Assembly (NCBI GenBank): GCA_010909725.1
Contig: JAACMV010000023.1
Coordinates: forward strand, 930,001 to 994,000
Reading direction: 5' to 3'
Length of the DNA stretch: 64,000 bases
Source: Picochlorum sp. 'celeri'
Lineage: Eukaryota > Chlorophyta > Trebouxiophyceae
Part shown: in pieces, positions 1 to 12,700 of the stretch
Numbering within the stretch: the stretch's first letter is position 1
Layout of the letters: each line of letters starts with the position of its first letter
Notes under the pieces: generated by a model
What the model saw: the letters and a program-made list of their open reading frames with translations, nothing else
Told to the model about the DNA's origin: nothing
Databases searched by the model: none
Position numbers and translations under genes: made by a program

Positions 1-944
1 GTCAAACTGGCAAGATTGGTGTGTCTGGGCAAACATTGATGCTCTGCCTCACAGGTGGACAGCAATGCCTTTGGAATCAACTGATGCGCATGTAATACAG
101 ACAAGATCACATACAACCCAAGCACTGATACGGCAATGAGCAAGAGTATCATGCAAAAGAAAACTGGCGCCAGCATGGCCCCAACGGACCTTGACTGGGT
201 CCATTCTGGGCCACCAGCGTACATGGCTTTCCCAATTTGAATCAACCATGCACCAACGAGAATCGTCGTCACTGATTTACTCATGCTCACAACTGGCGAC
301 TTTGTAGCATATACTTCCAACATGGCACACACAAATGCAAACAACATGGCCACGGCCAACAGCCAATGCACCATCTTATCCAATGCTTCATGTTTTTCAT
401 GCACAAACATTAAAAATCCCATGATGCCAATCCACAGAGCCGAAAATGCTCTATTCACTCCAGGAGGAAGTTCCACCACACGTGATAGCAAATCCACAAT
501 CCCACTGGTAATAACTGCAGGATAAGATGATGCATGCTGCCAATTATTCACATTGTCACCAGCAAACTCTCCAGCATGTATTGTTCCTTCCGGACAGTAC
601 AAATGCTGGAATCCCTCTGATAAATGATCAAAGTACAATTCCATACTCATGGCAATAATCGGCAACACAATCTTCAACACAGGCTCCAGCAAGCTCATCC
701 TCTCTCGTGGAAACCGATAAAAGGGCTGTGACTCAAACACCATCTTATTCCGAACTGACACAACACTTCTGAGACACACATTATACGCCCACCATGATCC
801 CCACACAACAAACAGTATCCCAGGAAGGACATGCCCCATCAGCGTTCCTCCTTCACCCTTTGGTGGCACACCATCACAGCTCACCCCCATCCCTTCATGA
901 CCACCACCACCACCACCGTGATGTGACATGTGATCCATATTCAT
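1..944 (-). CDS. TMEM45/DUF716 family membrane protein, 3' end beyond the window
   Basis: An uninterrupted frame runs from ATG at 944 (a second in-frame ATG is at 938) to the window edge without a stop, so the C-terminus is missing. After a His/Gly-rich start (MNMDHMSHHGGGGG) come several hydrophobic segments, including LPGILFVVWGSWWAYNV, HWLLAVAMLFAFVCAMLEV, TTILVGAWLIQIGKAM and a long one ending GLYVILSVLHA. The pattern GHxLPG near the start, NNWQHASSY in the middle and the HEKHEALD loop match the TMEM45 (DUF716) family of multi-pass membrane proteins. The biochemical role of that family is poorly defined; in plants and animals it is linked to endomembranes and stress or pathogen responses. 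The last residues before the edge are less hydrophobic and could be past a splice site, which I cannot decide. Family assignment is fairly sure; function is not. Confidence 0.8.
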   Translation of the reverse strand, partial: MNMDHMSHHGGGGGGHEGMGVSCDGVPPKGEGGTLMGHVLPGILFVVWGSWWAYNVCLRSVVSVRNKMVFESQPFYRFPRERMSLLEPVLKIVLPIIAMSMELYFDHLSEGFQHLYCPEGTIHAGEFAGDNVNNWQHASSYPAVITSGIVDLLSRVVELPPGVNRAFSALWIGIMGFLMFVHEKHEALDKMVHWLLAVAMLFAFVCAMLEVYATKSPVVSMSKSVTTILVGAWLIQIGKAMYAGGPEWTQSRSVGAMLAPVFFCMILLLIAVSVLGLYVILSVLHAHQLIPKALLSTCEAEHQCLPRHTNLASL

Positions 945-1993
945 CTATTTATATATCGTTACAGTAGTAGTTCTTTCCTGATCCGTGTTTCTCTATCTCT
1001 CTTTCTTCTTCTTGTTTGAAAACAACTAGTTTTTAGCGTGTATGCATAAAATTGATATGATGCGTGTTCGTTTCGTATGTATGCAATGGGTTGAGTTTAG
1101 ATATTGTCCCTACATACACCACTGAACATACAGGTATATCAAATGTACTGTATCCACTGTCCTCTTAAACACCTGAACAGATTAGAAAAACTCATCAGAC
1201 CATGAAGGCAGACTATATGGCACAGTGCATCCGTAGAATGCAGTCGACCAGTTGTCAAACGGCGCCATGACGCAGTCAATGTACCAGATAGTCTCTTCGA
1301 CCGTGACCAACCACCCCATATTATGGCCAAATCATCAATAAATGTGTAAAATATCCACAGATCATGATACAGAAACACGTACCGACGACTCGAAACCGTG
1401 CCTTGGTCGCAGAGTCGTGCCTTGTCAGCAAAGCAGGACGTGGGGGAAAAAAAAACTGTGGAAAATGCGGATAGTGCTTTCGCACTGAAATGTGCCTTTT
1501 CTCTGTCAGCAAAATTGAAAACCATAAAATATACACGTGTCGAGACGGGTCCGATGGCCTTGTACAGATTCCAATGGTTCTGCAGGTAACGCCGGGGCGG
1601 GCGCACCCGTTTGTTGAAAAGTGTACCATCAACGGCTTGGTTTAATGGGATACAGTAGTATACACGTTGATGGCGCGGCGTATCTGCAGGAGGAATCTCT
1701 CAGTCTCAGGTGATATCACGTGACATTACGCGACATGAGGCCATTGCAGCCATGTCCATGTTCTGATAGTCTCTCTCCATCATCATCAGCAATGGGTCTC
1801 ATGGCTCCACAAGAGATTGGGAGGAGATTGGTCTCAATTCTTCTTTTTTGTAGGAAACATGGTGCTCTTCCAGCATGGCACTTGATGATGACTCCTTCAT
1901 CATCAGGATATGATCTGGACGCTATGCGCCCAGATTGAATACTAATTCAATAGTATAGTTCATAGGAGGTGGTAGTACACCGTCATTGACACG
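945..1993. other. Intergenic region, about 1.05 kb, no gene recognised
   Basis: This lies between two divergent genes, TMEM45-like on the minus strand and homoserine kinase on the plus strand, so it should hold both promoters. Open frames inside it (for example minus 1139-1606) give proteins without recognisable domains, with low-complexity or frame-shadow character, and I do not call them. No RNA gene was recognised. Confidence 0.5.
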
Positions 1994-3175
1994 ATGCATC
2001 AACATGCGTGTGCGAGAAGACCCACTTTTGCTTTGAGACATGGCTGTGGGGTAAGACAGGCGCATGCATTGCAGCCGATTGGCGTACATTGCCGACAAAC
2101 AAACCATAATATATCAAAGATAGATGTGTGGGGTAGAATTGAGACGCCATCTGTCCATGGAAGGCGTGTTGTCTCTGTTCAGTCGGCAGAGGGATTAAAA
2201 TCATACCTGGATCCGATCGAGTCGAGTGTGTCTGCGTTTGGTCCTGCGACTGTTGCTAATTTAGGACCTGGGTTTGATTGGTTGGGATGTGCGATCGATG
2301 GAGAGGGGGACATCGTGACTGCTCGTGTTCTGGAGGAGGCTGCTCCTGGAGAGGTGGTGATTGAATCCATTGAAGGGGATGGGGGTCGATTAAGTCTTGA
2401 TGCTGCTCAGAATTGCGCTGGTATTGCTGCTATAGAAACTGTTAAATTGTTTGCAGCGGTGCCGTCGTGTGGGATTGGGATTACCTTGAAGAAGGGGCTT
2501 CCTCTGGGGAGTGGTATGGGGAGCAGTGCTGCGTCTGCAGCAGCTGCTGCTGTGGCTGTGAATGCGTTATTTGGGAATCCGTTGAGTAAAGAAGCGTTGG
2601 TTGGGCCTGGTTTGATATCAGAATCTACTGTGAGTGGATTCCACGCGGATAATATTGCGCCAGCAGTGCTGGGTGGGTTTGTGTTGGTTCGATCCTGTGA
2701 TCCGTTGGATTTACAAGCACTCACGTATGGTTCGGATGATTTATTCTTTGTCCTGGTGAATCCTAAATTTGAGGCTCCGACAGCAGAGATGAGAGCTGTG
2801 CTGCCAAAGGAGGTGCCCATGGCGAGTGTGGTGAATAACTCGTCCATGGGGGCCACCCTTGTGGCTGGGATTTTGGAGGGACGTGCACCCTTGGTGGGAA
2901 GAGCGTTGGACAGCGATTGGATCATTGAGCCAGTCCGAGGCCCGTTGATCCCTGGTTTTATGGATGTGAAGAAAGCGGCAAAGGAGGCAGGGGCGTTTGG
3001 ATGTACAATTAGTGGGGCTGGGCCCACAGCTGTTGCTGTTGTGGAGAATGAACAGGTTGGACAGCGTGTGATGGAGGCGATGCAAACAGCATTCAAGTCG
3101 TCTGGTAATTTGGAGACAAACTCTGCAAAAATTGTTAAATTAGATCAAATAGGTGCACGTGTAGTTGCTTTGTAA
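1994..3175 (+). CDS. HSK (thrB): Homoserine kinase (GHMP kinase), probably plastid targeted
   Basis: Phosphorylates homoserine to O-phosphohomoserine, the step before threonine synthase. The 393-residue frame shows the three GHMP-kinase motifs: the substrate motif FGPATVANLGPGFDWLG near residue 83, the phosphate-binding loop LPLGSGMGSSAASA near residues 170-185, and the C-terminal SGAGPTAVAVV near residue 340. The roughly 75 residues before the domain are rich in His, Arg and Ala and poor in acidic residues, as expected for an organelle transit peptide, but the exact start (ATG at 1994) is not proven; a short upstream intron ending at the CAG near 2181 is an alternative. The core length of about 315 residues is normal for the family. 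Threonine synthase, the next enzyme, is encoded on the same strand 4.1 kb downstream, although three unrelated genes intervene. Family assignment is very secure. Confidence 0.93.
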   Translation: MHQHACARRPTFALRHGCGVRQAHALQPIGVHCRQTNHNISKIDVWGRIETPSVHGRRVVSVQSAEGLKSYLDPIESSVSAFGPATVANLGPGFDWLGCAIDGEGDIVTARVLEEAAPGEVVIESIEGDGGRLSLDAAQNCAGIAAIETVKLFAAVPSCGIGITLKKGLPLGSGMGSSAASAAAAAVAVNALFGNPLSKEALVGPGLISESTVSGFHADNIAPAVLGGFVLVRSCDPLDLQALTYGSDDLFFVLVNPKFEAPTAEMRAVLPKEVPMASVVNNSSMGATLVAGILEGRAPLVGRALDSDWIIEPVRGPLIPGFMDVKKAAKEAGAFGCTISGAGPTAVAVVENEQVGQRVMEAMQTAFKSSGNLETNSAKIVKLDQIGARVVAL

Positions 3176-3217
3176 TTTCTCTCCCTCTCTTTGTATATAT
3201 GCGTCATACAACATAGA

Positions 3218-4543
3218 TCAAGAAGAAGAAGAAGACGGCAGTATCTTTGTCTTGGCGCGTTCTCCCCGGATCATGGCATCCACAAAGAATTCTCCCGCCC
3301 TATAGGATGACCGAACCATGGGTCCAGATGCGACAAACTTGAACCCAATCTCTTCCTCACCAAACTGTCTCCAGTAATCAAATTTCTCCGGATGCACATA
3401 GTCGACGATAGGCAGGTGACGAGGGGTTGGTTGGAGATACTGACCCAGTGTGAGAATATCCACCCCACAATCTCTCAAATCAACCATGGTGTCGATAATC
3501 TCATCATCCGTCTCTCCCAATCCAAGCATAATTGATGATTTCGTGTATACTCCTGGAATCTCTTTTGCTGCCCGCAACACCTCCAAGGACTGAACGTATC
3601 CAGCTCTTGGATCCCTCACCCGCTTTTGCAGCGACTCGACAGTCTCAATGTTGTGTGCAAACACATCCAAGCCACTCGATGCTAACAGACGAACGGCATC
3701 CAAATCTCCACTGAAATCTGGTGTAAGACATTCTACCAAAAGATCAGGCTTGAGCTCTTTCAACCCGCGCACCGTCTGAGCAAAGTGATTTGCCCCGCCA
3801 TCAGGCAAATCATCTCGATCCACCGATGTGAGCACCACATACCCAACACCCCAGTCCGCAACAGCCTCCGCCGTATTCTTCGGCTCATCTGGATCTAGAG
3901 GAGGGGGAGCTTGTGAGGTATTCACAGCACAAAACCGACATCCTCTCGTACACGTATCACCCATGAGCATGATGGTTGCTGTTGCTGTGTGCTCATCAGA
4001 CCCTCCCCAACACTCTCCAATATTCGGACACTGAGCCTCTTGACACACCGTGGCAAGCTTCAAATTACCCATTTGCGCTGTTAAATACTCATACTGTTCC
4101 CCTTGAGGCGCCTTCTGCCTCAACCAACCAGGCTTGTTCTGCAACGGAAGACTCTCTGCCGACATGGGACCCAGCATGGCCAAACTACTACTCATCCTGC
4201 TTCCTTGCTGTGAAGAAGACGACGACGCCGTCGTCGTATTACGAAGGCTAGGATCCTTCTCAACAGCCATCCGCACCAATTCGGCAAACGCATCGTACTC
4301 GTCAGTAGAAACATCGATTGGTACCTCTGCTGCCACCCCTGGACTATCGACACCAGAAGAAAAACCTTGTCCATCTCCATTCATCGCATTGTATCGATAC
4401 TGATCAGCAGATCTTAGATAATTCAGATTTTGTCTAGATATACGTAATAATGGTGAATGCGTCGTCCGTGAACGAGCATTCCAACGTGAATTCATGTCAC
4501 GTTGAAGTGACCGCATCGTCACGGTGAATTCATGACTAGACAT
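3218..4543 (-). CDS. LIP1/LIAS: Lipoyl synthase, probably mitochondrial
   Basis: Radical-SAM enzyme that inserts two sulfurs into protein-bound octanoyl groups to make the lipoyl cofactor. Both iron-sulfur cluster signatures are visible: [13 protein letters not shown] for the auxiliary cluster and CTRGCRFC for the radical-SAM cluster. The conserved [21 protein letters not shown] and the C-terminal [18 protein letters not shown] are also present; the last resembles the mitochondrial rather than the plastid (LIP1p) form. I place the start at ATG 4543 or, equally plausibly, 4516 ([17 protein letters not shown]), which gives a basic, acid-poor presequence. The frame is open further upstream to 4690, but that would run into the divergent GH16 gene starting at 4604. 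A poorly conserved Ser-rich stretch lies between the presequence and the enzyme core. The protein ends in a run of five serines (AAGAAGAAG-type repeats in the DNA). Its 3' end is 42 bp from the homoserine kinase stop, in convergent orientation. Confidence 0.92.
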   Translation of the reverse strand: MSSHEFTVTMRSLQRDMNSRWNARSRTTHSPLLRISRQNLNYLRSADQYRYNAMNGDGQGFSSGVDSPGVAAEVPIDVSTDEYDAFAELVRMAVEKDPSLRNTTTASSSSSQQGSRMSSSLAMLGPMSAESLPLQNKPGWLRQKAPQGEQYEYLTAQMGNLKLATVCQEAQCPNIGECWGGSDEHTATATIMLMGDTCTRGCRFCAVNTSQAPPPLDPDEPKNTAEAVADWGVGYVVLTSVDRDDLPDGGANHFAQTVRGLKELKPDLLVECLTPDFSGDLDAVRLLASSGLDVFAHNIETVESLQKRVRDPRAGYVQSLEVLRAAKEIPGVYTKSSIMLGLGETDDEIIDTMVDLRDCGVDILTLGQYLQPTPRHLPIVDYVHPEKFDYWRQFGEEEIGFKFVASGPMVRSSYRAGEFFVDAMIRGERAKTKILPSSSSS

Positions 4544-4603
4544 CAGAATATGGCCCATTTTTATATAGATTAAAAATAATAATACAGTAAATGCATTTGA
4601 ACC

Positions 4604-5866
4604 ATGTTGCTGCTCTGTCTGACGTTGGCATTGTACAATCCTGGATTGGCCCTGGCCATGCCCATGGCATACTCGATTGACAGCAAACACGGCGGTACAG
4701 TGTCATGTGATGATGATATCCATGGATGGCATCTGCTATGGAACGATGAGTTTGATGGTACTCAACTCGATACATCATCGACATGGGCGTATGAATTGTA
4801 TGATTCATGGCAGTATGGGTTTGGTCAATGGGGCAATGATGAGAAGCAGTTTTACACACAAGAAAATGTACGAGTGGAGGACGGTGTATTACGGATACTC
4901 GCCATGTATGAGCCTAATTCCACTCGTTTACTGGATCTATGCTGGCAGGAGTGCTTTGAGAGGTGTATCAAGGCTGGCAAGGTGGAGGGTACAGCGGATT
5001 TTCAAGGGTGTATGGATGGGTGTGGCAATACTGGTGGTCGATGTGCCAACGTCCAGTCCACTGGGATCAGTTCGGGAAGAATATATGTAAAATATCGAGG
5101 CTTTCAGCCTTCTTTTAGACATCCCGTGATACGGATAGAAGCTAAAATACGCATGTCCCATGCGGGTCTTGGACTTTGGCCAGCATTCTGGTTGTTGCCA
5201 TGGCATGATCAGGTTGGGTCTGTAGGACCAGGGGAGGGTCGATATGGTAGATGGCCGGCCTCTGGGGAGATTGATATATTCGAAAGTGCCAATGATATGT
5301 CATTTGCTCATGGATCCCTTCATGATGGGAGGCAGGTGGTGACCCATGCCACAAGGCTCCATCCTCCAGCAACATCATACCATGTGTATGGGATTGAATG
5401 GCATAGGATTGGCATGATGCGGTGGTATGTGGATGGAAAATACTATTACGGGACGAATACCACCGATAGGTGGTGGACGAATGCGCGGGGTGCTCCTTTT
5501 GATCAACCGTTCTATCCCATATTCAATCTTGCGGTCGGAGGAAACTACCCTGACATGATGCAGCAGGATGGACAGCAAGGTTCATCAATCTCTATTGAAC
5601 AACTCCAGGCAATGCTTCAATCACATCATCATCCCAAGGGTGTCACGATGGACATAAACTATATTCGAGTCTGCTATTGCTCCACAACAACAACAACAAC
5701 AACAGTAGAAGAACAGCATATGGAAATGAGAGACACACATGCGATACATGGCAGCATGGGAGATTCTGATCATCATCATCATCAGTACTCTTATCACAAT
5801 GTAGGGAGAAGACCTGACAACCAATGCATCTCCTTTCCACAGCTGTGGAGCGTCATGCAGGACTAG
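4604..5866 (+). CDS. Secreted GH16 beta-glucanase (laminarinase-like)
   Basis: A 420-residue protein beginning with a clear signal peptide ([18 protein letters not shown]), so it is exported. The glycoside hydrolase family 16 core is recognisable: LLWNDEFDG near residue 46, WPAFWLLPW near 195, the catalytic ExDxxE motif as GEIDIFES near 221 with both glutamates kept, then YGIEWH and [10 protein letters not shown]. This is the arrangement of beta-1,3-glucanases and laminarinases. The substrate, storage or wall glucan, cannot be told from sequence. An insert of about 60 residues with eight cysteines ([14 protein letters not shown] onwards) between residues 105 and 155 is not part of the standard fold and may be disulfide-bonded. 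The C-terminal 60 residues are low-complexity (Thr run, His run). It shares a promoter of about 60 bp with the divergent lipoyl synthase gene and overlaps the next convergent gene by 4 bp at its stop codon. Confidence 0.9.
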   Translation: MLLLCLTLALYNPGLALAMPMAYSIDSKHGGTVSCDDDIHGWHLLWNDEFDGTQLDTSSTWAYELYDSWQYGFGQWGNDEKQFYTQENVRVEDGVLRILAMYEPNSTRLLDLCWQECFERCIKAGKVEGTADFQGCMDGCGNTGGRCANVQSTGISSGRIYVKYRGFQPSFRHPVIRIEAKIRMSHAGLGLWPAFWLLPWHDQVGSVGPGEGRYGRWPASGEIDIFESANDMSFAHGSLHDGRQVVTHATRLHPPATSYHVYGIEWHRIGMMRWYVDGKYYYGTNTTDRWWTNARGAPFDQPFYPIFNLAVGGNYPDMMQQDGQQGSSISIEQLQAMLQSHHHPKGVTMDINYIRVCYCSTTTTTTTVEEQHMEMRDTHAIHGSMGDSDHHHHQYSYHNVGRRPDNQCISFPQLWSVMQD

Positions 5867-6929
5867 TACATATGGGAGCAACCAGGAAGCAGTGCTTCTT
5901 TCAAAACATCTGGTAGACTACGTCTCGCCCAGAAGTCATCAAAGTAGTCTCTCCTGTCAGCCGTGGCGCGCGCACATACTGAAAAGTCATTCATGTAATC
6001 CTTTGCTTTCCATTGAGCAAGGGCAGCTGAGAGCTGGCTCATTGTGAGCAACACAAATGCACTTGATGATAAATCCTTTGCCACACTGTATATATATATA
6101 TACATACTATGGAGTATATCATGTATACATAAAGAGGAAAACAAATGCACGCACCTACGCAGCGTTAGTGTCATCTCCTGATCAGCCTTGTCTTTCCACC
6201 TATTTGGACACGCAATCATAGCACGCCGCTGAATCCGCAACGCCCTGCATCACATCACATCACATCCCCGCTCATTCAAACCCACACATCAAAAAAAAGA
6301 AAGCCACACACACACACATACTCTTTCACAACAGGCTCACACTGGCTATTGTCACCCAGGATGTGCATCACACACGCCCCCAGCAAGCTTGCGACGATTC
6401 TTGAATTGGCAGGATCAAGAGGAAGATATTTTTGACCCAAATTCGCAACCCACTCATGAATAAATTCTTTGTCTAAATCTTTTAGATTGTAATCGCTAAT
6501 TGCTCTCTTCTCCTTGGGAGTCACAGCCTCCTGAGCAGCTTTGAGCTGCCCAGCTGGTGTCACAAACCAAACACATGTATCAGATGACACATTCTTTGCA
6601 AGCAAAGATGCCAATGACTGCTGAAATACATCATCATCTCCACTATTTTTCCGCAGATCATCCGTCGGAATAGTTTCATGTCCATCTGGCGATGTAATCC
6701 GAATCGAGTGGACTATAACGTCTGGATTCGAAATCTCTTGGTCCTCAAGGGCAAATTTTATCTCTTCACGTAACATATCAATCTTCTTCTGTTCTGGCAA
6801 TAACATATCAACTTCGGATCTGCACAGGAATGATCCATCGACATGGAACTGCACTGTATACATCCTCTTCCTCTTTCGCTTTTGGTCACCACAGACGGAA
6901 CCCGAGCTTTCACTCTCGGTATACAGCAT
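5863..6929 (-). CDS. Uncharacterised three-exon protein
   Basis: I join three exons (6929-6322, 6244-6155, 6085-5863) through introns of 77 and 69 nt with GT-AG ends; the joined frame is open for 306 residues. The start could be ATG 6929 or the internal methionine MYTVQFHVDG near 6863. The first exon carries a basic KRKRKR stretch and a mostly soluble, charged sequence; a segment around LRIQRRAMIACPNRWKDKADQEM spans the second exon. I recognise no domain, signal peptide or membrane segment with confidence. The hydrophobic stretch SSSAFVLLTMSQLSAALA is short and probably a buried helix. The terminal stop overlaps the end of the convergent GH16 gene by 4 bp. Exon structure and frame continuity make it a real gene; its function is unknown. 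Confidence 0.65.
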
Positions 6930-7288
6930 CGTTTAATACTTCACACACAATAATGCATTATCAATCGGTATATTTTTTTTTTTTAATGAAAACCAAGGGT
7001 TTTCTTCTGTACTGTAACACGATGGACGCATCATGATGCATGTTCGGTTTTCCTCCGAAAGTTTCTTAAATAGAATAATAAAAAACTGAAGCGGGGGCAC
7101 TTGCTCGGCAAGGATGGTGGTATTTGCACATACCTGGAATGATCCATTCCCCGCATGCCATTATTAGATACATTTGTATCAATTTGTATACGTATAACGG
7201 ATAGCAGGAGTATTTATCCGTTCATTCACTGATTCAGGAGTAGTACCAACAAACAACAAGGCATTTGTCGAATCACCAAGGACCAACA
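6930..7288. other. Divergent promoter region, about 360 bp
   Basis: This separates the divergent unknown gene and threonine synthase. It contains a T-rich run near 6970 and an AT-rich stretch, GTATACGTATAAC, near 7188. No open frame or RNA gene is convincing. Confidence 0.45.
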
Positions 7289-9192
<1,904 letters not shown>

Positions 9193-9388
9193 GAGTAACT
9201 TTTTCTGCAGGTGATGCGGATGTGTAGTGTACTCTCGTACATGGTGTATGAATAAATTAAAACCTCTCGTCTCCCCATTCATTCGTAGCGTTGCTGTCCA
9301 CAAGAGGTAAATGCTATATAGACAGCATATATGGTGTTCATCGACTTGTATAACTGTCGCACATATTCGATGACAGGGTTGACAAAAG

Positions 9389-9402
9389 CCCTAAACCCTA
9401 AA
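9389..9402. repeat. Interstitial plant-type telomere motif
   Basis: Two perfect tandem units, CCCTAAACCCTAAA, stand in the 520-bp gap between the left repeat and the start of the polyketide synthase. It may be a telo-box promoter element or a scar of break repair. The plant TTTAGGG type fits a green-lineage host. Confidence 0.6.
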
Positions 9403-9715
9403 TGTACAGCCAGTCAGTCAAAGGGTTACGCTACGGTAGTGTTTGTATCTTCCGAGAATCGCCTACTTGCATGATATCTACACCTTGAAAGATGAAGCTT
9501 TGTGATCTTTAATCGGTGGAATTTGATGATTACTTACGTTTATGAATTGCCAAGCTAGATGCAGTCAGAATTCGTACAGGATACGACAGAAACTTCCAAC
9601 CCTCAGCGGAGCCTCTCACTTTTGCGCGTTTTGCAAGATGAGATCGAGCGCGACGTGTTCTACTGTCGATGCCAAGCATTCGTAGCAACATTCTGATCCT
9701 ATTTATCACTTCAAG

Positions 9716-12700
9716 ATGGCGGAGGGTGAGAAAGAGACTCCACCCTTCCAAAAGGGAGATTCCAAAGTTCCATACAAGTTTGAGACATGGTACATTTTGG
9801 AATTGGCAGCAATTCATTTCTCGGACTCGATTGCTGTCATTGATAGGGGAAATGACTCGATCCTGACGTATGCAGAGCTTTTCAAGGAGGCAACTGCGTT
9901 GGCTTCTTGGTTACATGAGAAAGGATTGAGAAGAGGGGATGTAATTGCCGTTCATTGCCGTAATAGCAGTGCTGTGATGAAAATTCACTTTGCAGCTGCA
10001 GCCTTACATCTCATCATTGTCAATCTCAATGTCAATCTGGCTGCAAGAGAATTAGAATATATTCTCTTGGATTCTGGAGCTACAATGTGTTTTGTTGACA
10101 CCAGAGTCGCTTCTGCTTTAATAGAAGCCCGTGCTGCTGTTATGGGGCAAAGTGGATCCAGTTTGGATATGGTATGGATTCATGTTGAATCGGATGTCAA
10201 GCAGCAACAGGAGGAATCAGAAATGGGCTATGAGTTTGAGAAGTGCATTACATCCAAAGTATCAGCTATTGGGCTCTATGATATGCCTGAAAGCTCTTTA
10301 GATGATACGTTCCATTTGTACTATACATCAGGAACTACTGGAAAACCAAAGCCTGTTGAGTTGAGCCATCGTATGGTTGTGTATCATGCCATTGGTACTG
10401 TGAAGGAAATGAAGTTGAATGCATTGGATGTATGGGGCCATATGGCCCCAATGTTTCATTTGGTTGACGTGTTTGCTATATACGCAATAACCTTGGTTGG
10501 AGGCAGGCATGTCATCATGCCTGTGTTCTCTGCATCTGATGCATTGGTCATGATGGACTCAGAATGTGTTTCGGTCGCAAATATTGCTTCAACAATGGTT
10601 GCCATGATGGTGAACAACCCCCTTGTTGATGTTGTGGACTTCACATCACTCAGGCTGCTTTCCTGCGGGGGATCTCCTATATCGAGGGCCACTATAATGC
10701 GAGCTATCGCCCTCTTTGGTTGTGAGATTTTCGTCTCGTATGGAATGACGGAATGCTGTGGAAAAATTTCAATGAGTATTTTGCCTGGGGACAAGGATTC
10801 CCTGACACCAGAGCAGCAATTGAATCTTGTATGCACCAGTGGAAGACCTTTTGAGCTGATCAATGTTCGCATTGTTGATGAAAATCTTCAGGATGTTCCT
10901 CGTGATGGACAAAGCGTGGGAGAAGTGATTATATCGGGTCCAACTGTTTTTCAGGGATACAGAGGACTGGATGCAGCCAATGAAGATGCATTTGATGAAT
11001 GCTGGTTTCACACGGGTGATTTGGCTGTCCATCACCCAGGTGGTTACCTTACTGTGGTGGATCGGAAGAAAGAGATGATCTTGGTTGGGGGCGAAAATGT
11101 CTACACATCAGAGGTTGAGGATGTTCTCCATAGTCATCCAGCTGTTTACCAGGCTGTTGCTTTTGGTGTCGAGAATAAGGTTATGGGTGAGCTCGTCACT
11201 GCTGCTGTTACAGTCAAGCCGGAAGTAGTGCCCAGTTCCATTCTTGGGAAAGATTTGGTGGCATGGTGCAGAGAGCGCCTGGCAGAATACAAGGTACCCA
11301 TCGCCGTCCATATTATGGACGCCCTTCCGACCACAGGATCTGGAAAATTTTTGAAGACCGAGTTGAGGAAAATGTTTTCAGCCGACGAACGAATGGAGGT
11401 TGCTTCATCCAAAACCAGCTTTGTTGCTCCCAAGGGAAATTCAGGCATGGGGAAATATGTCGCAAAGATGGCTGGAGGCAATTTGGAACAAATTGACCTC
11501 GAGTCTGACATGTCCACGTTTGGACCACGTGTCATTCAAGGCGCATCTTATGTTTTGGTGGTACAATCATTGGCAGCATCTTGGGATATTTTGGAAACTC
11601 TGGGTCATCTTGGAATTGAGGACTTGGTTGTGGTTTGTATGAGTAAACCAGAATGCGAAGCATCTCAAAGGCTTAAGTCACTTCTACCAAATACAGATGT
11701 GGTTCTTTTGTGGTTGCCAACGTCTTTATTTGAGTGTGAGAACGACAGGGTTGTGAGGACAGCATTGTCAGCTGCCAGGACAAAGGTGCCACCATTTGCT
11801 GCCATATTGTACTCATCTGCAGGAGACATGGGCTCTGCGGAGCGCCTTGATTCAGATATTCGTGAGCTTGTTATGGGAACTTTGTCAAAGATGCTCCAAG
11901 ACGACGTGGTAGAGCAGCTCTCATCAGGAGAGCCATTCATGTCAGGTGGTGTTAACTCAACCATGGCGGTACAACTGGTTGAAGCTCTTCAGAAGAACCT
12001 TGGCGTCATTGTTCCAGGCACGGTTATATTTGATTACCCAACTCTCAACGAGCTTGTGGATTATTTTGAGCAGGAATTTTGTCTCGCCTCAGATCAGATG
12101 CAAGAGTCGATGCCAACTGCGAGAGATGTTTCAAGGGTACGCGCAGTTATGGTTCATTTGCTAAATATTCATCTAATAAAGGCAGCATTTCCGATGTGCA
12201 GATACAAGGAAAAGTTATTCAATGCATTAAAACTATCATCCCAGATGCTGCTTTTCAAGGTGATCCAGACGTGGATGCACGCCTGATGAGCATGGGACTG
12301 AATTCGACAATGGCTGTACAATTGGTCTCCAGTCTCGCAACCATTGTTGGTGAGGATCTTCCAAGAACATTGATTTTTGACTATCCCACTGTTCGAGAAA
12401 TATCTGAGTATATTTATAGTGTTTCTGGTCACACATCGGAGCTAATTGTGCACGAACCCAGTGCCTTGGTGCCATCTACTGTAACTGCAGGTATTTGCTC
12501 GATTGTTTCGATTGCAGGTATTGTTCCTGGGGTTGATTTGAGCCATACCTCGTACAAAGGTAACGACAGGATCACACAGGTTCCTCTTGAGAGATGGGAT
12601 ATTGATCAACCGCCGACTGATAATTTCAAGGAATTGAATTTACCATTCGGATCATTCATCGAAGGGGCAGATCTCTTGGATGCAAAGGTATTCAACATTT

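Noticed and set aside
1139..1606. Minus-strand open frame of 155 codons upstream of homoserine kinase
   Set aside because: No domain, no signal and overlapping open frames on both strands; typical chance frame in a promoter region.
5680..5800. CAA and CAT runs at the end of the GH16 gene as a CRISPR-like or regulatory repeat
   Set aside because: Simple trinucleotide runs within the coding frame (Thr and His runs); no spacers or conserved repeats.
12079..12286. Overlapping PKS frames as a programmed frameshift
   Set aside because: A 65-nt GT-AG intron (12137-12201) joins the two frames in phase and fits the intron lengths in neighbouring genes.
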